A DNA stretch of 64,000 nucleotides from Pectinatus cerevisiiphilus (GTDB taxonomy: Bacteria; Bacillota; Negativicutes; Selenomonadales; Selenomonadaceae). The translations under genes and the position numbers were made by a program. The notes under the pieces are model-generated. The model was not told the DNA's origin and ran no database searches. It was given only the letters and a program-made list of their open reading frames with translations. Location of the stretch: NCBI RefSeq assembly GCF_004341685.1, contig NZ_SMAA01000010.1, positions 1-64,000 of the forward strand, read 5' to 3'. This document shows, in pieces, positions 34,895 to 44,384 of the stretch; within the stretch, counting starts at the first letter, position 1, and every line of letters begins with the position of its first letter.

Positions 34895-37800
34895 TCACAT
34901 GTATTCGTCAGGACTCTTCTTTTTATGACTTTGCTTTTTATTTGTAAAGAAAGCAGCAATTTTTTCTACGACTACAAACAGGACTGGAATGAGGAATATC
35001 CCAAACAGTGTAGCTATAAACATACCACCGACAACGGCGATACCCATATTATTACGTGCGCCCGCACCGGCACCAGTCGCAATAGCAAGTGGTAAACAAC
35101 CGATGATGAAGGCTAGTGACGTCATCAATATAGGGCGCAGACGAAGATGTGCAGCTTCTAGTGCAGCTTTTACAATAGGCATACCTGCATCAGTTCTGAC
35201 TTTAGCAAATTCAACAATAAGAATTGCATTCTTAGCAGCCAGACCGATAAGCATGATGATCCCAATCTGCATATAAACACTGTTTTGCTGACTCATTATC
35301 ATTTCTGATAACAATGCACCGAAGATACCAGTTGGTACGGAAAGAAGTACCGCATAAGGTACGCTCCAGCTTTCGTAAAGAGCTGCCAAGCACAGGAAGA
35401 CGAAGACTAATGCCAGGATCATTACCTGCGTTGTCGTATTGCCTGCTTTTGCTTCTTCACGGCTTTGGCTGGACCATTCTGTTTCAAACCCTGATGGAGC
35501 TGCTTGTTTAACAACTTCTTGGATGGCATCCATAGCCTGTCCAGAACTGTAACCGGCTTTTGCGCTCCCTTGGATGGTTATACTCTTGGCAGCGTTAAAC
35601 CTTGTTACAATAGTAGGCGCTGATTCCAATTGAGGTTTGAGCAAGGTATTTAACGGAATCATTTCGCCCGCGGAGTTCTTTACGTAAATAAATCTTGTGG
35701 AATCGACATTACCGCGGAAGCCTGTATCAGCCTGTAGCATGACCTTGTATGTCTTACCAAATTTGTTGAAGTCATTTACAGGATAACCACCGAAATTGAC
35801 CTGCAGAGCATTGAACACATCACTTAAGCTTACACCGAGTTGTTTTACTTTATCTCTATCAATATTAAATTGATAGTTAGGTGTATTTATTTGGAATGTG
35901 GTATAGACACTTTGCAGTTCAGGACGCTGGTTAGCTGTCGCAGTGATTTTTTGTGCTATTTCATTCAACTCTTCATCACTATGTCCACTCATATCCTGCA
36001 ATTGCAGGTTAAACCCGCCTAATGTACCTAAACCAGGTAAGGATGGTGGATTCATCGCTATGATAGAAGCTTGTGGGAATTGCGCACCGGTTTTAATGGC
36101 GGCACCTATTTCTGCACCGATTTGTGTTTCAGCAGTTTTGCGGTCTTCCCATGGAGAGAGACCAACGAACAGAGTACCGGCACTTGATTTGCTTGCGCTT
36201 GTCAGAATATCATAACCGGTTATGGCCATTACATTTTTCATTCCCGGTAATTTCTGGATTGTATCGGCATATTCATTAACCGTTTTTTCTGTCTGGTTGG
36301 CTGACGTACCTTCCGGCATATTGACAGAAGCGATAAGAAAGCCTTGGTCTTCATCAGGAATAAAAGTCGAAGGCAATGTCTTAAACAGCCATCCCATCAG
36401 ACCGATAACTACGGCTAGAAAAATAAGGCTTAGTTTAGATTTATTAATGAACCGGCTGACATTTTTTACATAACCGCGATTCATTTTATCAAAACCATTA
36501 TTGAAGACGGCAAAGAATTTAGCTAGTTTGCCAGAATGAGCATTAGGATCATGCGGTTTTAAGAGTATGCCGCACAATGCCGGTGTCAGAGATAAGGCTA
36601 CGAAGGCTGACAAAGCCATAGAAATAGCTATGGTCAGAGCGAACTGCCTGTACAAAATCCCTGTCATGCCGCCTAAAAAGGCTACTGGTAAAAATACTGA
36701 AGCCAAGGTGAAAGCTATGGCGACTACCGGTCCGGATACTTCATCCATAGCACGGCGGGTGGCTTCTTTAGGGTCGAGTTTGTCCTCGGTGATATGTCGT
36801 TCAACATTTTCAATAACGACAATCGCATCGTCGACAACCAGCCCTATGGCTAGCACCATAGCAAAAAGTGTAAGCGTATTTATCGAAAAGCCTAATACCA
36901 CGAAGGCGGCAAATGCACCAACTAAGGATACTGGTACAGCCAGCATCGGGATAAGTGTAGCACGCCAGCTTTGCAGGAAGATAAACATGATGATCATGAC
37001 TAGGACCAGTGCTTCAACGAAGGTCTTGACAACTTCAGTAACAGATTCTCTTATAAAATCGGTTTTATCTACTATCGTTGTATAAGTAAGGTCTGGTGGG
37101 AAGTCAAGGGAAGCATCTTCGAGGACTTTTTTTACACCTGCTACGGTGTCCATGGCGTTAGCAGTTTCAGTTAACTGGATTGCCATATTAACGCTGTCCC
37201 GACCATTGAAAACGCCAGACATGCTGTTATCTTTTTTGCCAGTTTCTACACGGGCTACATCTTTAAGTCTTACCAGAGAACCATCGCTGTTGACTTTGAT
37301 GATTACATTCTGGAAGTCTTCTATGCTTTCAAGACGACCCTGGACTTTACCTGTATATTGGATTTCCTGGTCGTTGGAAGCTGGCCGGCCGCCAATTGTT
37401 CCTGCCGGTGCCTGTTGGTTCTGTTCCTGGATGAGCGTTATTATGTCATTGGCAGTAAGTCCAAGTTCCGATAATTTATCAGGGTTCAGCCAGATACGCA
37501 TGGCATAGTCAGAGCCGAAAACCGTTACATCACCGACGCCGGCGACACGCTTGATTTTATCTGTTAAGTAAACATCTGCATAATTTTTAACGAATGTACT
37601 GTCATATGTGCCATTAGGAGAATACAAGGAAAATACCATGGCCATATCAGTTGATGATTTGGTAGTTGTAACACCATTAGTCTGGACGTTTGAAGGCAGA
37701 CTGGGATTTGCTGCGGCAACTTTATTTTGAACCTTTACTGAGTCTATATCGCCGTCAGAGCCGACATTAAAGACGACCTGCAGGCTGTATGAACCATTAT

Positions 37801-38050
37801 CGCTTGATGTGGCGGACATATAGTCCATGCCTTCAACACCGTTTACCTGTGCTTCTATTACCTGCGCAACAGTTTCGTTTATGACATTCGCACTTGCCCC
37901 GTTATAGGTGGCGCTGACGCGGATTGTCGGTGGCGATATCTGCGGGTATTGGGCTATAGGCAGGCTAAACATGGATATGAGACCCACTAGGACGATAATG
38001 ATTGATATAACAATGGCGAAAATCGGCCTGTTAATAAAAAATCTTGCCAA
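34895..38050 (-). CDS. RND multidrug efflux transporter (AcrB/HAE1 type)
   Basis: 1051 aa inner-membrane proton antiporter, full length for the HAE1 family. N-terminal FFINRPIFAIVISIIIVLVG, TM4 proton-relay pair in GLVVDDAIVVIEN, and the TM10 lysine in GLAAKNAILIVEFA. Two large periplasmic loops carry the usual pore and docking sequences (e.g. GVEGMDYMSATSSDNGSYSL). It starts with TTG behind AAGGGGTGAG, 13 bp after the adaptor gene. Works with the membrane-fusion lipoprotein encoded upstream. No outer-membrane channel gene is in the operon, so a TolC-like protein must come from elsewhere. Confidence 0.95.
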   Translation of the reverse strand: MARFFINRPIFAIVISIIIVLVGLISMFSLPIAQYPQISPPTIRVSATYNGASANVINETVAQVIEAQVNGVEGMDYMSATSSDNGSYSLQVVFNVGSDGDIDSVKVQNKVAAANPSLPSNVQTNGVTTTKSSTDMAMVFSLYSPNGTYDSTFVKNYADVYLTDKIKRVAGVGDVTVFGSDYAMRIWLNPDKLSELGLTANDIITLIQEQNQQAPAGTIGGRPASNDQEIQYTGKVQGRLESIEDFQNVIIKVNSDGSLVRLKDVARVETGKKDNSMSGVFNGRDSVNMAIQLTETANAMDTVAGVKKVLEDASLDFPPDLTYTTIVDKTDFIRESVTEVVKTFVEALVLVMIIMFIFLQSWRATLIPMLAVPVSLVGAFAAFVVLGFSINTLTLFAMVLAIGLVVDDAIVVIENVERHITEDKLDPKEATRRAMDEVSGPVVAIAFTLASVFLPVAFLGGMTGILYRQFALTIAISMALSAFVALSLTPALCGILLKPHDPNAHSGKLAKFFAVFNNGFDKMNRGYVKNVSRFINKSKLSLIFLAVVIGLMGWLFKTLPSTFIPDEDQGFLIASVNMPEGTSANQTEKTVNEYADTIQKLPGMKNVMAITGYDILTSASKSSAGTLFVGLSPWEDRKTAETQIGAEIGAAIKTGAQFPQASIIAMNPPSLPGLGTLGGFNLQLQDMSGHSDEELNEIAQKITATANQRPELQSVYTTFQINTPNYQFNIDRDKVKQLGVSLSDVFNALQVNFGGYPVNDFNKFGKTYKVMLQADTGFRGNVDSTRFIYVKNSAGEMIPLNTLLKPQLESAPTIVTRFNAAKSITIQGSAKAGYSSGQAMDAIQEVVKQAAPSGFETEWSSQSREEAKAGNTTTQVMILALVFVFLCLAALYESWSVPYAVLLSVPTGIFGALLSEMIMSQQNSVYMQIGIIMLIGLAAKNAILIVEFAKVRTDAGMPIVKAALEAAHLRLRPILMTSLAFIIGCLPLAIATGAGAGARNNMGIAVVGGMFIATLFGIFLIPVLFVVVEKIAAFFTNKKQSHKKKSPDEYM

Positions 38051-38063
38051 ATTGTCTCACCCC

Positions 38064-39278
38064 TTACTGGTTTTGTCCGGAGCTTGAAGAATCATCATTT
38101 GAACTTGCCTGTGAATCTGCTGATGAGTCGGCACTTGCATCCATCGAAAGACCTAGTTGATCACTTGTAACCATTGTCACACTGAGTGGAACACCTTCAC
38201 GTAATTTTGTCAGGCCTTCGACGACAACATTATCACCAGGATTTATACCGTCTTCGATGATATAGTAACTGCCAATTTTAGGTCCTAATTTTACTACACG
38301 AGAAACAGATTTGTTATCATCACCCACGACCATAACAAAGGATTTATCTAAAAGTTGTTGTACGGCCCGCTGTGGTACAAGTACAGCATTTGGAACCGTT
38401 TCACCAGTCATTTTCACACGTGCAAACATACCTGGTAAAAGGAGGTTGTCCGGGTTATCAAAGATGGCTTTGACTGTTAGGGAACCGGAATCATTAGGCA
38501 TGGAACGGTCTACCTGGTCTATTTTACCGGTGACTGGATATTCGCTGCCATCACTGAGCGTAATGTTTACTTCTTTACCGATAAAATTACCGTTAAATAT
38601 TTTGTTGAAGTTCAGGTATTCGTTTTCACTTATACTGAACTGTACATAGACAGGATTGATTGCACCCAGCGAAACTAAGGTTGTATTTCCTGCTGTTGCA
38701 TAAACACCAGTAGCAACATCATTGACATCAAGCCGCCCGGAAATAGGTGCGCGAACAATAGTATCGCTCAAATCTTTCTCTGCTTTGCTGACCTGTGCCA
38801 GGTTTGCTTCTACAGCTGCTTGGTAAGAAGCCACTGTCTGCTGCTGATTGGTATACTGCTGATCGGAAATGGCATTATTATTTATGAGCTGTGCATAGCG
38901 GGACAAATCCTGCTGGGCATTACTGAGCTGTGCCTGTGATTGGGCAAGTGTTGCCTTTGCTTGGTTTAATGCGCTTACATAATTGCCATCGTCAACTTTG
39001 TATAATGCCTGTCCTGCGGAGACTTCCTCACCGCCATGAATGTATTTAGTCACGACAGAGCCTGAAACGCGCGCCTGTACATTCACCTCGTTGGTGCCTT
39101 TTACTTCACCTGCATATTCAAAAGAAAGCGGCGCATCCTGTTGAATTGCGGCGATCGCTTTTACCTGCGCTTCTGCCGGAGCCTGTTGCTGTTTTGCACC
39201 ACAGCCGAACAGCAGGACCGGCATCGTCAGAAGAACAGAAAAAGCACAAATCGTTTTTGTCCAGCTTTTTGCTAACAA
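38064..39278 (-). CDS. RND efflux periplasmic adaptor lipoprotein (AcrA type)
   Basis: 404 aa from a TTG start preceded by GGAGGT. A type II signal peptide ends in the lipobox LLFGCGAK (Cys26). Then come the barrel-sandwich hybrid (NVQARVSGSVVTKYIHGGEEV), a coiled-coil hairpin rich in Ala/Gln (~100-170), the return lipoyl half (IVRAPISGRLDVNDV), beta-barrel and membrane-proximal domains, and a Ser/Asp-rich tail (~375-404). It links the RND pump to an outer-membrane duct. First gene of the pump operon; the divergent MarR gene is the likely regulator. Confidence 0.93.
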   Translation of the reverse strand: MLAKSWTKTICAFSVLLTMPVLLFGCGAKQQQAPAEAQVKAIAAIQQDAPLSFEYAGEVKGTNEVNVQARVSGSVVTKYIHGGEEVSAGQALYKVDDGNYVSALNQAKATLAQSQAQLSNAQQDLSRYAQLINNNAISDQQYTNQQQTVASYQAAVEANLAQVSKAEKDLSDTIVRAPISGRLDVNDVATGVYATAGNTTLVSLGAINPVYVQFSISENEYLNFNKIFNGNFIGKEVNITLSDGSEYPVTGKIDQVDRSMPNDSGSLTVKAIFDNPDNLLLPGMFARVKMTGETVPNAVLVPQRAVQQLLDKSFVMVVGDDNKSVSRVVKLGPKIGSYYIIEDGINPGDNVVVEGLTKLREGVPLSVTMVTSDQLGLSMDASADSSADSQASSNDDSSSSGQNQ

Positions 39279-39450
39279 TTCGTTCTACCTCCATACGTGC
39301 GATAATGTTAAAATATCAAAATAAAAAGGGGAATTTAGAAGAAATATATCACTATTATATAGTAATCTTGAAATATATTCTACATTAAATAGGTATTCTT
39401 ATGTAATGAATAAGCATTCTATGTAAGCTAATCAAACCTAGTATCAAATT

Positions 39451-39513
39451 GTTCGTAAATAAACATTTACTATCAATGAACATTATAGTATAGTATATTT
39501 ATTGAAAAGTCAA
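39451..39513 (-). promoter_or_regulatory. RND operon promoter with palindromic operator
   Basis: Minus strand TTGACT (39508-39513), 17-bp spacer, TACTAT (39485-39490). Immediately downstream is GTAAAT-4-ATTTAC (39455-39470), flanked by TGTTC and GAACA (39450-39482). The site lies between divergent pump and marR genes and is the natural MarR target. The remainder of 39279-39722 shows nothing else recognisable. Confidence 0.5.
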
Positions 39514-39722
39514 GACTTTACTGTGTGCAATGCCTGACAAATGGATGCATGTAAAACTGGTTTTTTTAATAACAAAAAATTTTTTTTGTGGCAAAATAGC
39601 CACTTGATAATAATAAAAAGAAATTATTTTATCGAAAGTGTATATAATAAAATATAAAATGTAAAAATTGGAGATTTTTAATATATACGTTTGATGTAAT
39701 TTGCAATGAAAGGAACAATAAC

Positions 39723-40154
39723 ATGTCTGATAAGAAGAAGATTTCCAATGATTTTTTAGAAGTACTTTTTTTGATGCGTCACCGCATCTTTCGCCATATT
39801 TCCATGCCGATACCGATTAACCAATTTGCAGTGATGGTACTCCTCAGTGATGAGGGGAGTCTGACTTTTTCTGAAATAGGAGAGCGGCTTTCCATAATAA
39901 AGCAGCAATTATCACCATTGATTGACCGGCTGGAAAACGGTGGTTTTGTTAGAAGGGTTTCAGATACGAAAGACCGTCGCCGGGTAAGAATAAAGATGAC
40001 AACAAAGGGCAGACAGTTTATTAATAATCATCAACAACTGATAAAAGTCCGTTTGGAAACAACTTTAGCGACGCTTTCTGAAGAAGAAATTGTGGAATTT
40101 GGTAATTCGCTACATACTTTGGCAAAATTATTTGGTAAAATATCAATGATATAG
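39723..40154 (+). CDS. MarR-family transcriptional regulator
   Basis: 143 aa winged-helix protein: FAVMVLLSDEGSLTFSEIGERL, then QQLSPLIDRLENGGFVRRV and the wing DTKDRRRVRIKMTTKG. Terminal helices form the dimer interface. Divergent from the RND pump with palindromes in between, so it probably represses the pump and responds to a small toxic ligand. A second gene (LDH family) follows after 34 bp and could be co-transcribed. Confidence 0.9.
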   Translation: MSDKKKISNDFLEVLFLMRHRIFRHISMPIPINQFAVMVLLSDEGSLTFSEIGERLSIIKQQLSPLIDRLENGGFVRRVSDTKDRRRVRIKMTTKGRQFINNHQQLIKVRLETTLATLSEEEIVEFGNSLHTLAKLFGKISMI

Positions 40155-40188
40155 TGTTAAATATTTATTTTCAAAAGGAGTAATTATA

Positions 40189-41142
40189 TTGCAAAAAAAT
40201 AAACTTGCGATCATTGGAATGGGCAACGTAGGCTCAGCGGTTTTGGTACAGGCTGTAGCACAGCAATTGGCGGCAGAAATAGTCTGCATTGATATTAATG
40301 AACAGAAAGCACATGGAGAAGCATTAGATATGACACATGCGACTCCGGCTGGATGCAGCCCAGATGTTAAAATATATTCCGGTGGTTTTGAAGAATGCAA
40401 GGATGCTAGTATCATAATCTGCGCAGGCGGCCCTAGCATTATGCCTGATGAAAAACATGAACGGCTTATTCTTGCCAAACGAAACATAAAAGTTATTGGC
40501 GATATTATGAAGGAAGTAACTTCGTATACGCGGGATGCGGCTTTTATAATGATAACTAATCCTTTAGATGTTACAACATACCTTGCTGTTACTAGATTTG
40601 ATTATGCGCCAGGAAAGCTTTTCGGTACGGGAACCACGCTGGAAACGCTGAGATTTAAACGCATAATAGCCAATCATTATAATGTAAACGCAAAAGATGT
40701 ACAGGGGTTTATGCTCGGCGAACATGGTAATTCCGCTTTTCCAGCATGGAGTACTGTCAGTATAGGCGGCGTGCGTCTTAATGAGCTTGATAAATATTAT
40801 GACTACAATGAACCCTTTGATAAGGAAAAGATTGCTAATACGGTTGTAAAGACGGCGTATGATGTGCTTGAATCCAAAGGCTGGACTAATACCGGTATCG
40901 CTATGGGTGCCTGCTACCTTGCTAAAGCAGTTTTACTGAATACACGTTGCGTGACGCCGGTATCAATACCATTGACGGGTGAATACGGATTGAACGATGT
41001 GGCGTTAAGCCTGCCAAGTATAATAGGTGAAAATGGCGTAGAAAAGCGTCTGGCTATTCAGTTCCCTGATAGTGAACTGGAAGCGTTGCACAAAAGTGCT
41101 GAAAGTATAAAATCAATACTGCGCGCTAATTCGCTTATTTAA
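40189..41142 (+). CDS. L-lactate/malate dehydrogenase-family L-2-hydroxyacid dehydrogenase
   Basis: 317 aa from a TTG start with AAAAGGAG upstream. NAD motif IIGMGNVGSAV, ITNPLDVTTYL, GTGTTLETLRFKR (substrate Arg) and catalytic His in LGEHGNS. The mobile loop reads GPSIMPDEKHERL rather than the usual LDH GETR or MDH pattern, so the preferred 2-oxoacid is uncertain (lactate, hydroxyisocaproate or similar). Could supply or drain the pool acted on by LarA. Follows marR closely. Confidence 0.85.
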   Translation: MQKNKLAIIGMGNVGSAVLVQAVAQQLAAEIVCIDINEQKAHGEALDMTHATPAGCSPDVKIYSGGFEECKDASIIICAGGPSIMPDEKHERLILAKRNIKVIGDIMKEVTSYTRDAAFIMITNPLDVTTYLAVTRFDYAPGKLFGTGTTLETLRFKRIIANHYNVNAKDVQGFMLGEHGNSAFPAWSTVSIGGVRLNELDKYYDYNEPFDKEKIANTVVKTAYDVLESKGWTNTGIAMGACYLAKAVLLNTRCVTPVSIPLTGEYGLNDVALSLPSIIGENGVEKRLAIQFPDSELEALHKSAESIKSILRANSLI

Positions 41143-41160
41143 GATAGTTACATAATAACG

Positions 41161-41202
41161 TGCCCCCAGCATGAGCAAATATATGCGCTCTGTCTGGGGG
41201 CA
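41161..41202. terminator. terminator between convergent LDH-family and HIBADH-family genes
   Basis: TGCCCCCAG (41161-41169) pairs with CTGGGGGCA (41194-41202), with further GAGC/GCTC pairing inside; T-rich flank on the plus strand. Confidence 0.75.
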
Positions 41203-41227
41203 ATTTATTGTAAGCAGAAGATAAAGG

Positions 41228-42097
41228 TTAAGCATTATCTTTATAATATTTTATTAAACTTTGAGTTCCTTTTTCTGACAGTCCTTTTTCTGCAAGTTCC
41301 TTCGCTTCGAGCAGCACCTGTTTTAAAACTGGCATGTCTACGGAAAAGGCTTCGCCGGTTTGGACACCAATTTGCATATCTTTGATGAAATGTTTGAGCA
41401 TAAAACCAGGTTCAAAATTACCTTTGAGCGCATTGGCAACCACATTTGTCATCTGGAAACTGCCGGCAGCCCCTTGGGAAATGGCAGAAAAGACTTTGCT
41501 GACATCAAGCCCTGCTGCTTTGGCGTACGAAAAGGCTTCACATGCTCCAGCCAGTGCACCAGCTATGGCAATCTGGTTGCAGGCCTTTGTTTTTTGCCCT
41601 GCGCCTGCGCTGCCTTCATATATAATATTGCTGCCCATTTTTTCTAAAAGTGGTTTTACTGCAGAAAAAGCATCTTCATCACCACCAACCAATATACAGA
41701 GTGTACCTTTTTGGGCACCGATATCACCACCGGTTACAGGCGCGTCGATGGCATAAATGCCCTTCTTTTTTGCTGTTGCGTATATTTCTTGGGCGAGTAT
41801 AGGAGAAGAAGTAGTCATATCTATGACATAAGCTCCTTTTTTGGCATTAGCCAAAATGCCATCAGCGCCAAGGTATGTTTCTTCCACATCTTTAGGATAG
41901 CCGACTATACTTATGATCGCATCTTGTCCGCGGGCACACGCACCGGCATTGTCGCACCATTTTGCGCCTTTAGCCAACAGGGCAGTGGCCTTTTCTTTGG
42001 TTCTGTTATAGACGCTCAGTTCGTATCCGGCAGCGAGCAGGTGTTCTGCCATCGCACTACCCATTATTCCTGTACCAATAAACCCGATTTTTTTCAT
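41228..42097 (-). CDS. HIBADH-family reductase (tartronate semialdehyde reductase-like)
   Basis: 289 aa from the ATG at 42097 with AGGAGG upstream. NAD(P) motif GFIGTGIMGSAM, substrate motif DAPVTGGDIGA and catalytic Lys in GQKTKACNQ. The family includes GarR/GlxR and 3-hydroxyisobutyrate or succinic-semialdehyde reductases. Only about half the residues seem shared with the paralogue at 30770-31663, so the two are not a recent duplication. Divergent from acetolactate synthase. The pairing superficially recalls gcl-glxR, but the neighbour is not glyoxylate carboligase. Confidence 0.88.
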   Translation of the reverse strand: MKKIGFIGTGIMGSAMAEHLLAAGYELSVYNRTKEKATALLAKGAKWCDNAGACARGQDAIISIVGYPKDVEETYLGADGILANAKKGAYVIDMTTSSPILAQEIYATAKKKGIYAIDAPVTGGDIGAQKGTLCILVGGDEDAFSAVKPLLEKMGSNIIYEGSAGAGQKTKACNQIAIAGALAGACEAFSYAKAAGLDVSKVFSAISQGAAGSFQMTNVVANALKGNFEPGFMLKHFIKDMQIGVQTGEAFSVDMPVLKQVLLEAKELAEKGLSEKGTQSLIKYYKDNA

Positions 42098-42212
42098 TTC
42101 TTTCCTCCTACACAAATTTTTTTACTTAATTATAGCATGAATGAAATCGTATAATTCATTATTTATTTACAAATTTATTGTAATTTTTTATTGATAAATT
42201 TTTGTTTAATGG

Positions 42213-42231
42213 GTATCATTGAACATGATAT
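42213..42231. promoter_or_regulatory. inverted repeat upstream of alsS
   Basis: TATCAT-5-ATGATA (42214-42219 and 42225-42230) in the divergent intergenic region; a possible operator for alsS. Confidence 0.35.
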
Positions 42232-42259
42232 CAATTATATTTTTGCAGGAGTTAATAAC

Positions 42260-43918
42260 ATGAGTGAAAAAAGTAAGCGGTGTACCGCTGATTTATTAGT
42301 AGAATGTCTTGAAGAAGAAGGGGTAAAGTATATTTTTGGGATTCCCGGTGAAGAAAATCTAGCTATTATGAATGCACTTGAAAACTCAAAAATACAGTTT
42401 ATAACTGTTCGGCATGAACAAGGCGCAGCTTTTATGGCTGATGTTTATGGCAGACTTACAGGAAGAGCTGGTGTATGTCTAGCAACATTGGGACCGGGCG
42501 CGACAAATCTCGTAACAGGTGTTGCCGATGCTGACAGCGATGGTGCACCGCTTGTTGCCATAACGGGACAGGTAGGTACTGACCGGATGCATATTACTTC
42601 GCATCAATTCCTCGACTTGACGAAAATGTTTGAACCGATAACACGCCGCACTAAAATGGTAGTAAGACCTGATACCGTGAATGAAATAGTCCGTTTAGCC
42701 TTTAAGTATGCTGAACGGGAAAAACCAGGCGCATGCCATATTGATTTACCTGTTAATATAGGATTGATGCCTATTGCAGCTTCGGAACGTCCCTTGCAAA
42801 AACAGTATCCGATCAGTGAATATGCTTCTGTTCATACAATAGATGAAGCCGCAGAAATGATTTCTTATGCTAAAAGTCCGGTCATTCTTGCTGGCAGCGG
42901 AGTTATCCGGTCACATGCGGCGAAGGAATTGACGGCTTTTGCGGAAAAACTTAAAATACCGGTAATAAATACCATGATGGCAAAAGGTGCCATTCCGTTT
43001 GATAATAAATATGCGATGTGGACTGTAGGAATACCTTTCCCTGATTATCAGAATAAGTTACTGGAAAAGGCAAGCCTTGTAATAGCAGTTGGCTATGATA
43101 TAATTGAATATGCACCATCTAAATGGAACAAAAGCGGTGACGTGGATATAATCCATATAGATGCGTCTCCTGCTGACATCAATAAGCTGTATCAGGCTAA
43201 TATAGAAGTAGTCGGCGATATACCTGACTCGTTGAAACGCATTAAACAAAAAGCCGCACGTCTCCAGGAACCTAAGGAAGCACTGGCAATGCGTAAAAAA
43301 ATGGTGGCTGAACATGAAAGTTATGCTGCTGATGATGCTTTCCCGATGAAACCACAGCGCATTCTCAATGATGTACGTAAAATCATGGGACCGGATGATA
43401 TAGTCATTTCAGATGTTGGAGCTAATAAAGTTTGGATAGCGCGCCACTATAACTGCTATAAACCGAATACCTGCATTATTTCTAATGGATTCGCCACAAT
43501 GGGGATAGCAGTACCGGGGGCTATCGCGGCAAAACTTGTTAATCCTGATAAAAAGATATTGGCAATAACGGGTGATGGCGGTTTTATGATGAATTGCCAG
43601 GAATTTGAAACGGCAACTCGTCTGGGAACGAATTTTGTGACATTGATATTTAATGACAGCAGCTATGGACTTATAAAATGGAAACAGCAAGCTCAATATA
43701 ACCATACTTATGGTGTTGATTTTACAAATCCTGATTTTGTGAAATTTGCTGAAAGCGTGCATGCTGTCGGTTTCCGCATCAAAAAAGCAGATGAACTGAT
43801 CCCTACCTTGAAAAAAGCGTTTAGTTTGGATACACCGGCAATTATTGATTGCCAGGTAGATTACAGTGAAAATATGAAACTCACAGAACATCTGCAAAAA
43901 ATTATGAATGAAATTTGA
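42260..43918 (+). CDS. alsS: acetolactate synthase, catabolic AlsS type
   Basis: 552 aa from the ATG at 42260 with CAGGAG upstream; an earlier in-frame ATG has no ribosome site. Thiamine-diphosphate enzyme joining two pyruvates to 2-acetolactate. It has the catalytic Glu in VRHEQGAAFMA, the LGPGATNLVTGVADADSDGAP segment, and the ThDP/Mg motif GDGGFMMNCQE followed by NDSSYG. The retained Glu excludes glyoxylate carboligase. No regulatory small subunit and no alsD decarboxylase gene is adjacent, so the destination (acetoin versus branched-chain amino acids) is open. Confidence 0.88.
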   Translation: MSEKSKRCTADLLVECLEEEGVKYIFGIPGEENLAIMNALENSKIQFITVRHEQGAAFMADVYGRLTGRAGVCLATLGPGATNLVTGVADADSDGAPLVAITGQVGTDRMHITSHQFLDLTKMFEPITRRTKMVVRPDTVNEIVRLAFKYAEREKPGACHIDLPVNIGLMPIAASERPLQKQYPISEYASVHTIDEAAEMISYAKSPVILAGSGVIRSHAAKELTAFAEKLKIPVINTMMAKGAIPFDNKYAMWTVGIPFPDYQNKLLEKASLVIAVGYDIIEYAPSKWNKSGDVDIIHIDASPADINKLYQANIEVVGDIPDSLKRIKQKAARLQEPKEALAMRKKMVAEHESYAADDAFPMKPQRILNDVRKIMGPDDIVISDVGANKVWIARHYNCYKPNTCIISNGFATMGIAVPGAIAAKLVNPDKKILAITGDGGFMMNCQEFETATRLGTNFVTLIFNDSSYGLIKWKQQAQYNHTYGVDFTNPDFVKFAESVHAVGFRIKKADELIPTLKKAFSLDTPAIIDCQVDYSENMKLTEHLQKIMNEI

Positions 43919-44046
43919 GTTAAAAATATCGTTGGACTGAAATCGTTATAAAACAGGGAATACATATACTGCGAGAAAACGATTTGGTTTTGCCTATTTT
44001 AGGTGGGGTATTTTAATTCTAGTAAGCTGTATTGTATTGAAAGAAT

Positions 44047-44078
44047 ATGGACAAGGTCAATTTTAAAGCCTTGTCCAT
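44047..44078. terminator. 10-bp hairpin after alsS
   Basis: ATGGACAAGG (44047-44056) and CCTTGTCCAT (44069-44078), 12-nt loop. No strong U run on either strand; possible weak terminator for alsS, 130 bp after its stop. Confidence 0.45.
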
Positions 44079-44148
44079 TATATAAAACTGTAAGATTTGT
44101 AAAAAGTATAGTGATGAAGCTGCACAGGGATATAGAGATAAAAAAAGA

Positions 44149-44177
44149 TAAAAAAAAACCTTGCTATAAAAGCAAGG
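44149..44177 (-). terminator. second terminator of the riboswitch transcription unit
   Basis: Minus strand: CCTTGCT/AGCAAGG stem (44171-44177 with 44159-44165) followed by nine U. It can only serve a minus-strand transcript, and the only minus-strand promoter seen upstream is that of the cobalamin riboswitch. Confidence 0.85.
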
Positions 44178-44263
44178 CCCTGCTATTGCAGTGTTTAAGA
44201 GGAAGTAAAACTCTATGAGCAATCCCCTATGTATTAGCTGAAGATACAAAGGGGCTGAAAACA
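44178..44263 (-). ncRNA. candidate riboswitch-gated small RNA
   Basis: 86 nt between two minus-strand terminators. It contains a hairpin (44224-44234 with 44244-44254, CCCC/GGGG base) and no ORF with a ribosome site; an 81-codon frame crosses it but also runs through the terminator. It would be made only when the upstream cobalamin riboswitch allows read-through. The function is unknown. A small regulatory RNA is an inference. Confidence 0.4.
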
Positions 44264-44302
44264 AAATAAAACCCTTTTCAAGGCGAACGCCAAGAAAAGG
44301 GT
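44264..44302 (-). terminator. expression-platform terminator of the cobalamin riboswitch
   Basis: Minus strand stem ACCCTTTTC-aa-GGCG paired with CGCC-aa-GAAAAGGGT (44271-44285 and 44288-44302) followed by UUUUAUUUU. It lies about 85 nt after the aptamer. Confidence 0.85.
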
Positions 44303-44384
44303 AAACTATACTAAAATTATTTATTCAATAATCTCCTTCCCATCGCTCGCAGGTACTATACAAATTAATGTATAACGGTGACTG

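Noticed and set aside
42260-43918. Glyoxylate carboligase (gcl), because a GlxR-like gene is divergent
   Set aside because: The catalytic glutamate (RHEQ) is present, whereas carboligase has Val there; the sequence reads as AlsS.
44019-44264. 81-codon minus-strand ORF after the cobalamin riboswitch
   Set aside because: TTG start with no ribosome site, hydrophobic low-complexity translation, and it reads straight through the strong terminator at 44149-44177. It is not a credible riboswitch target.
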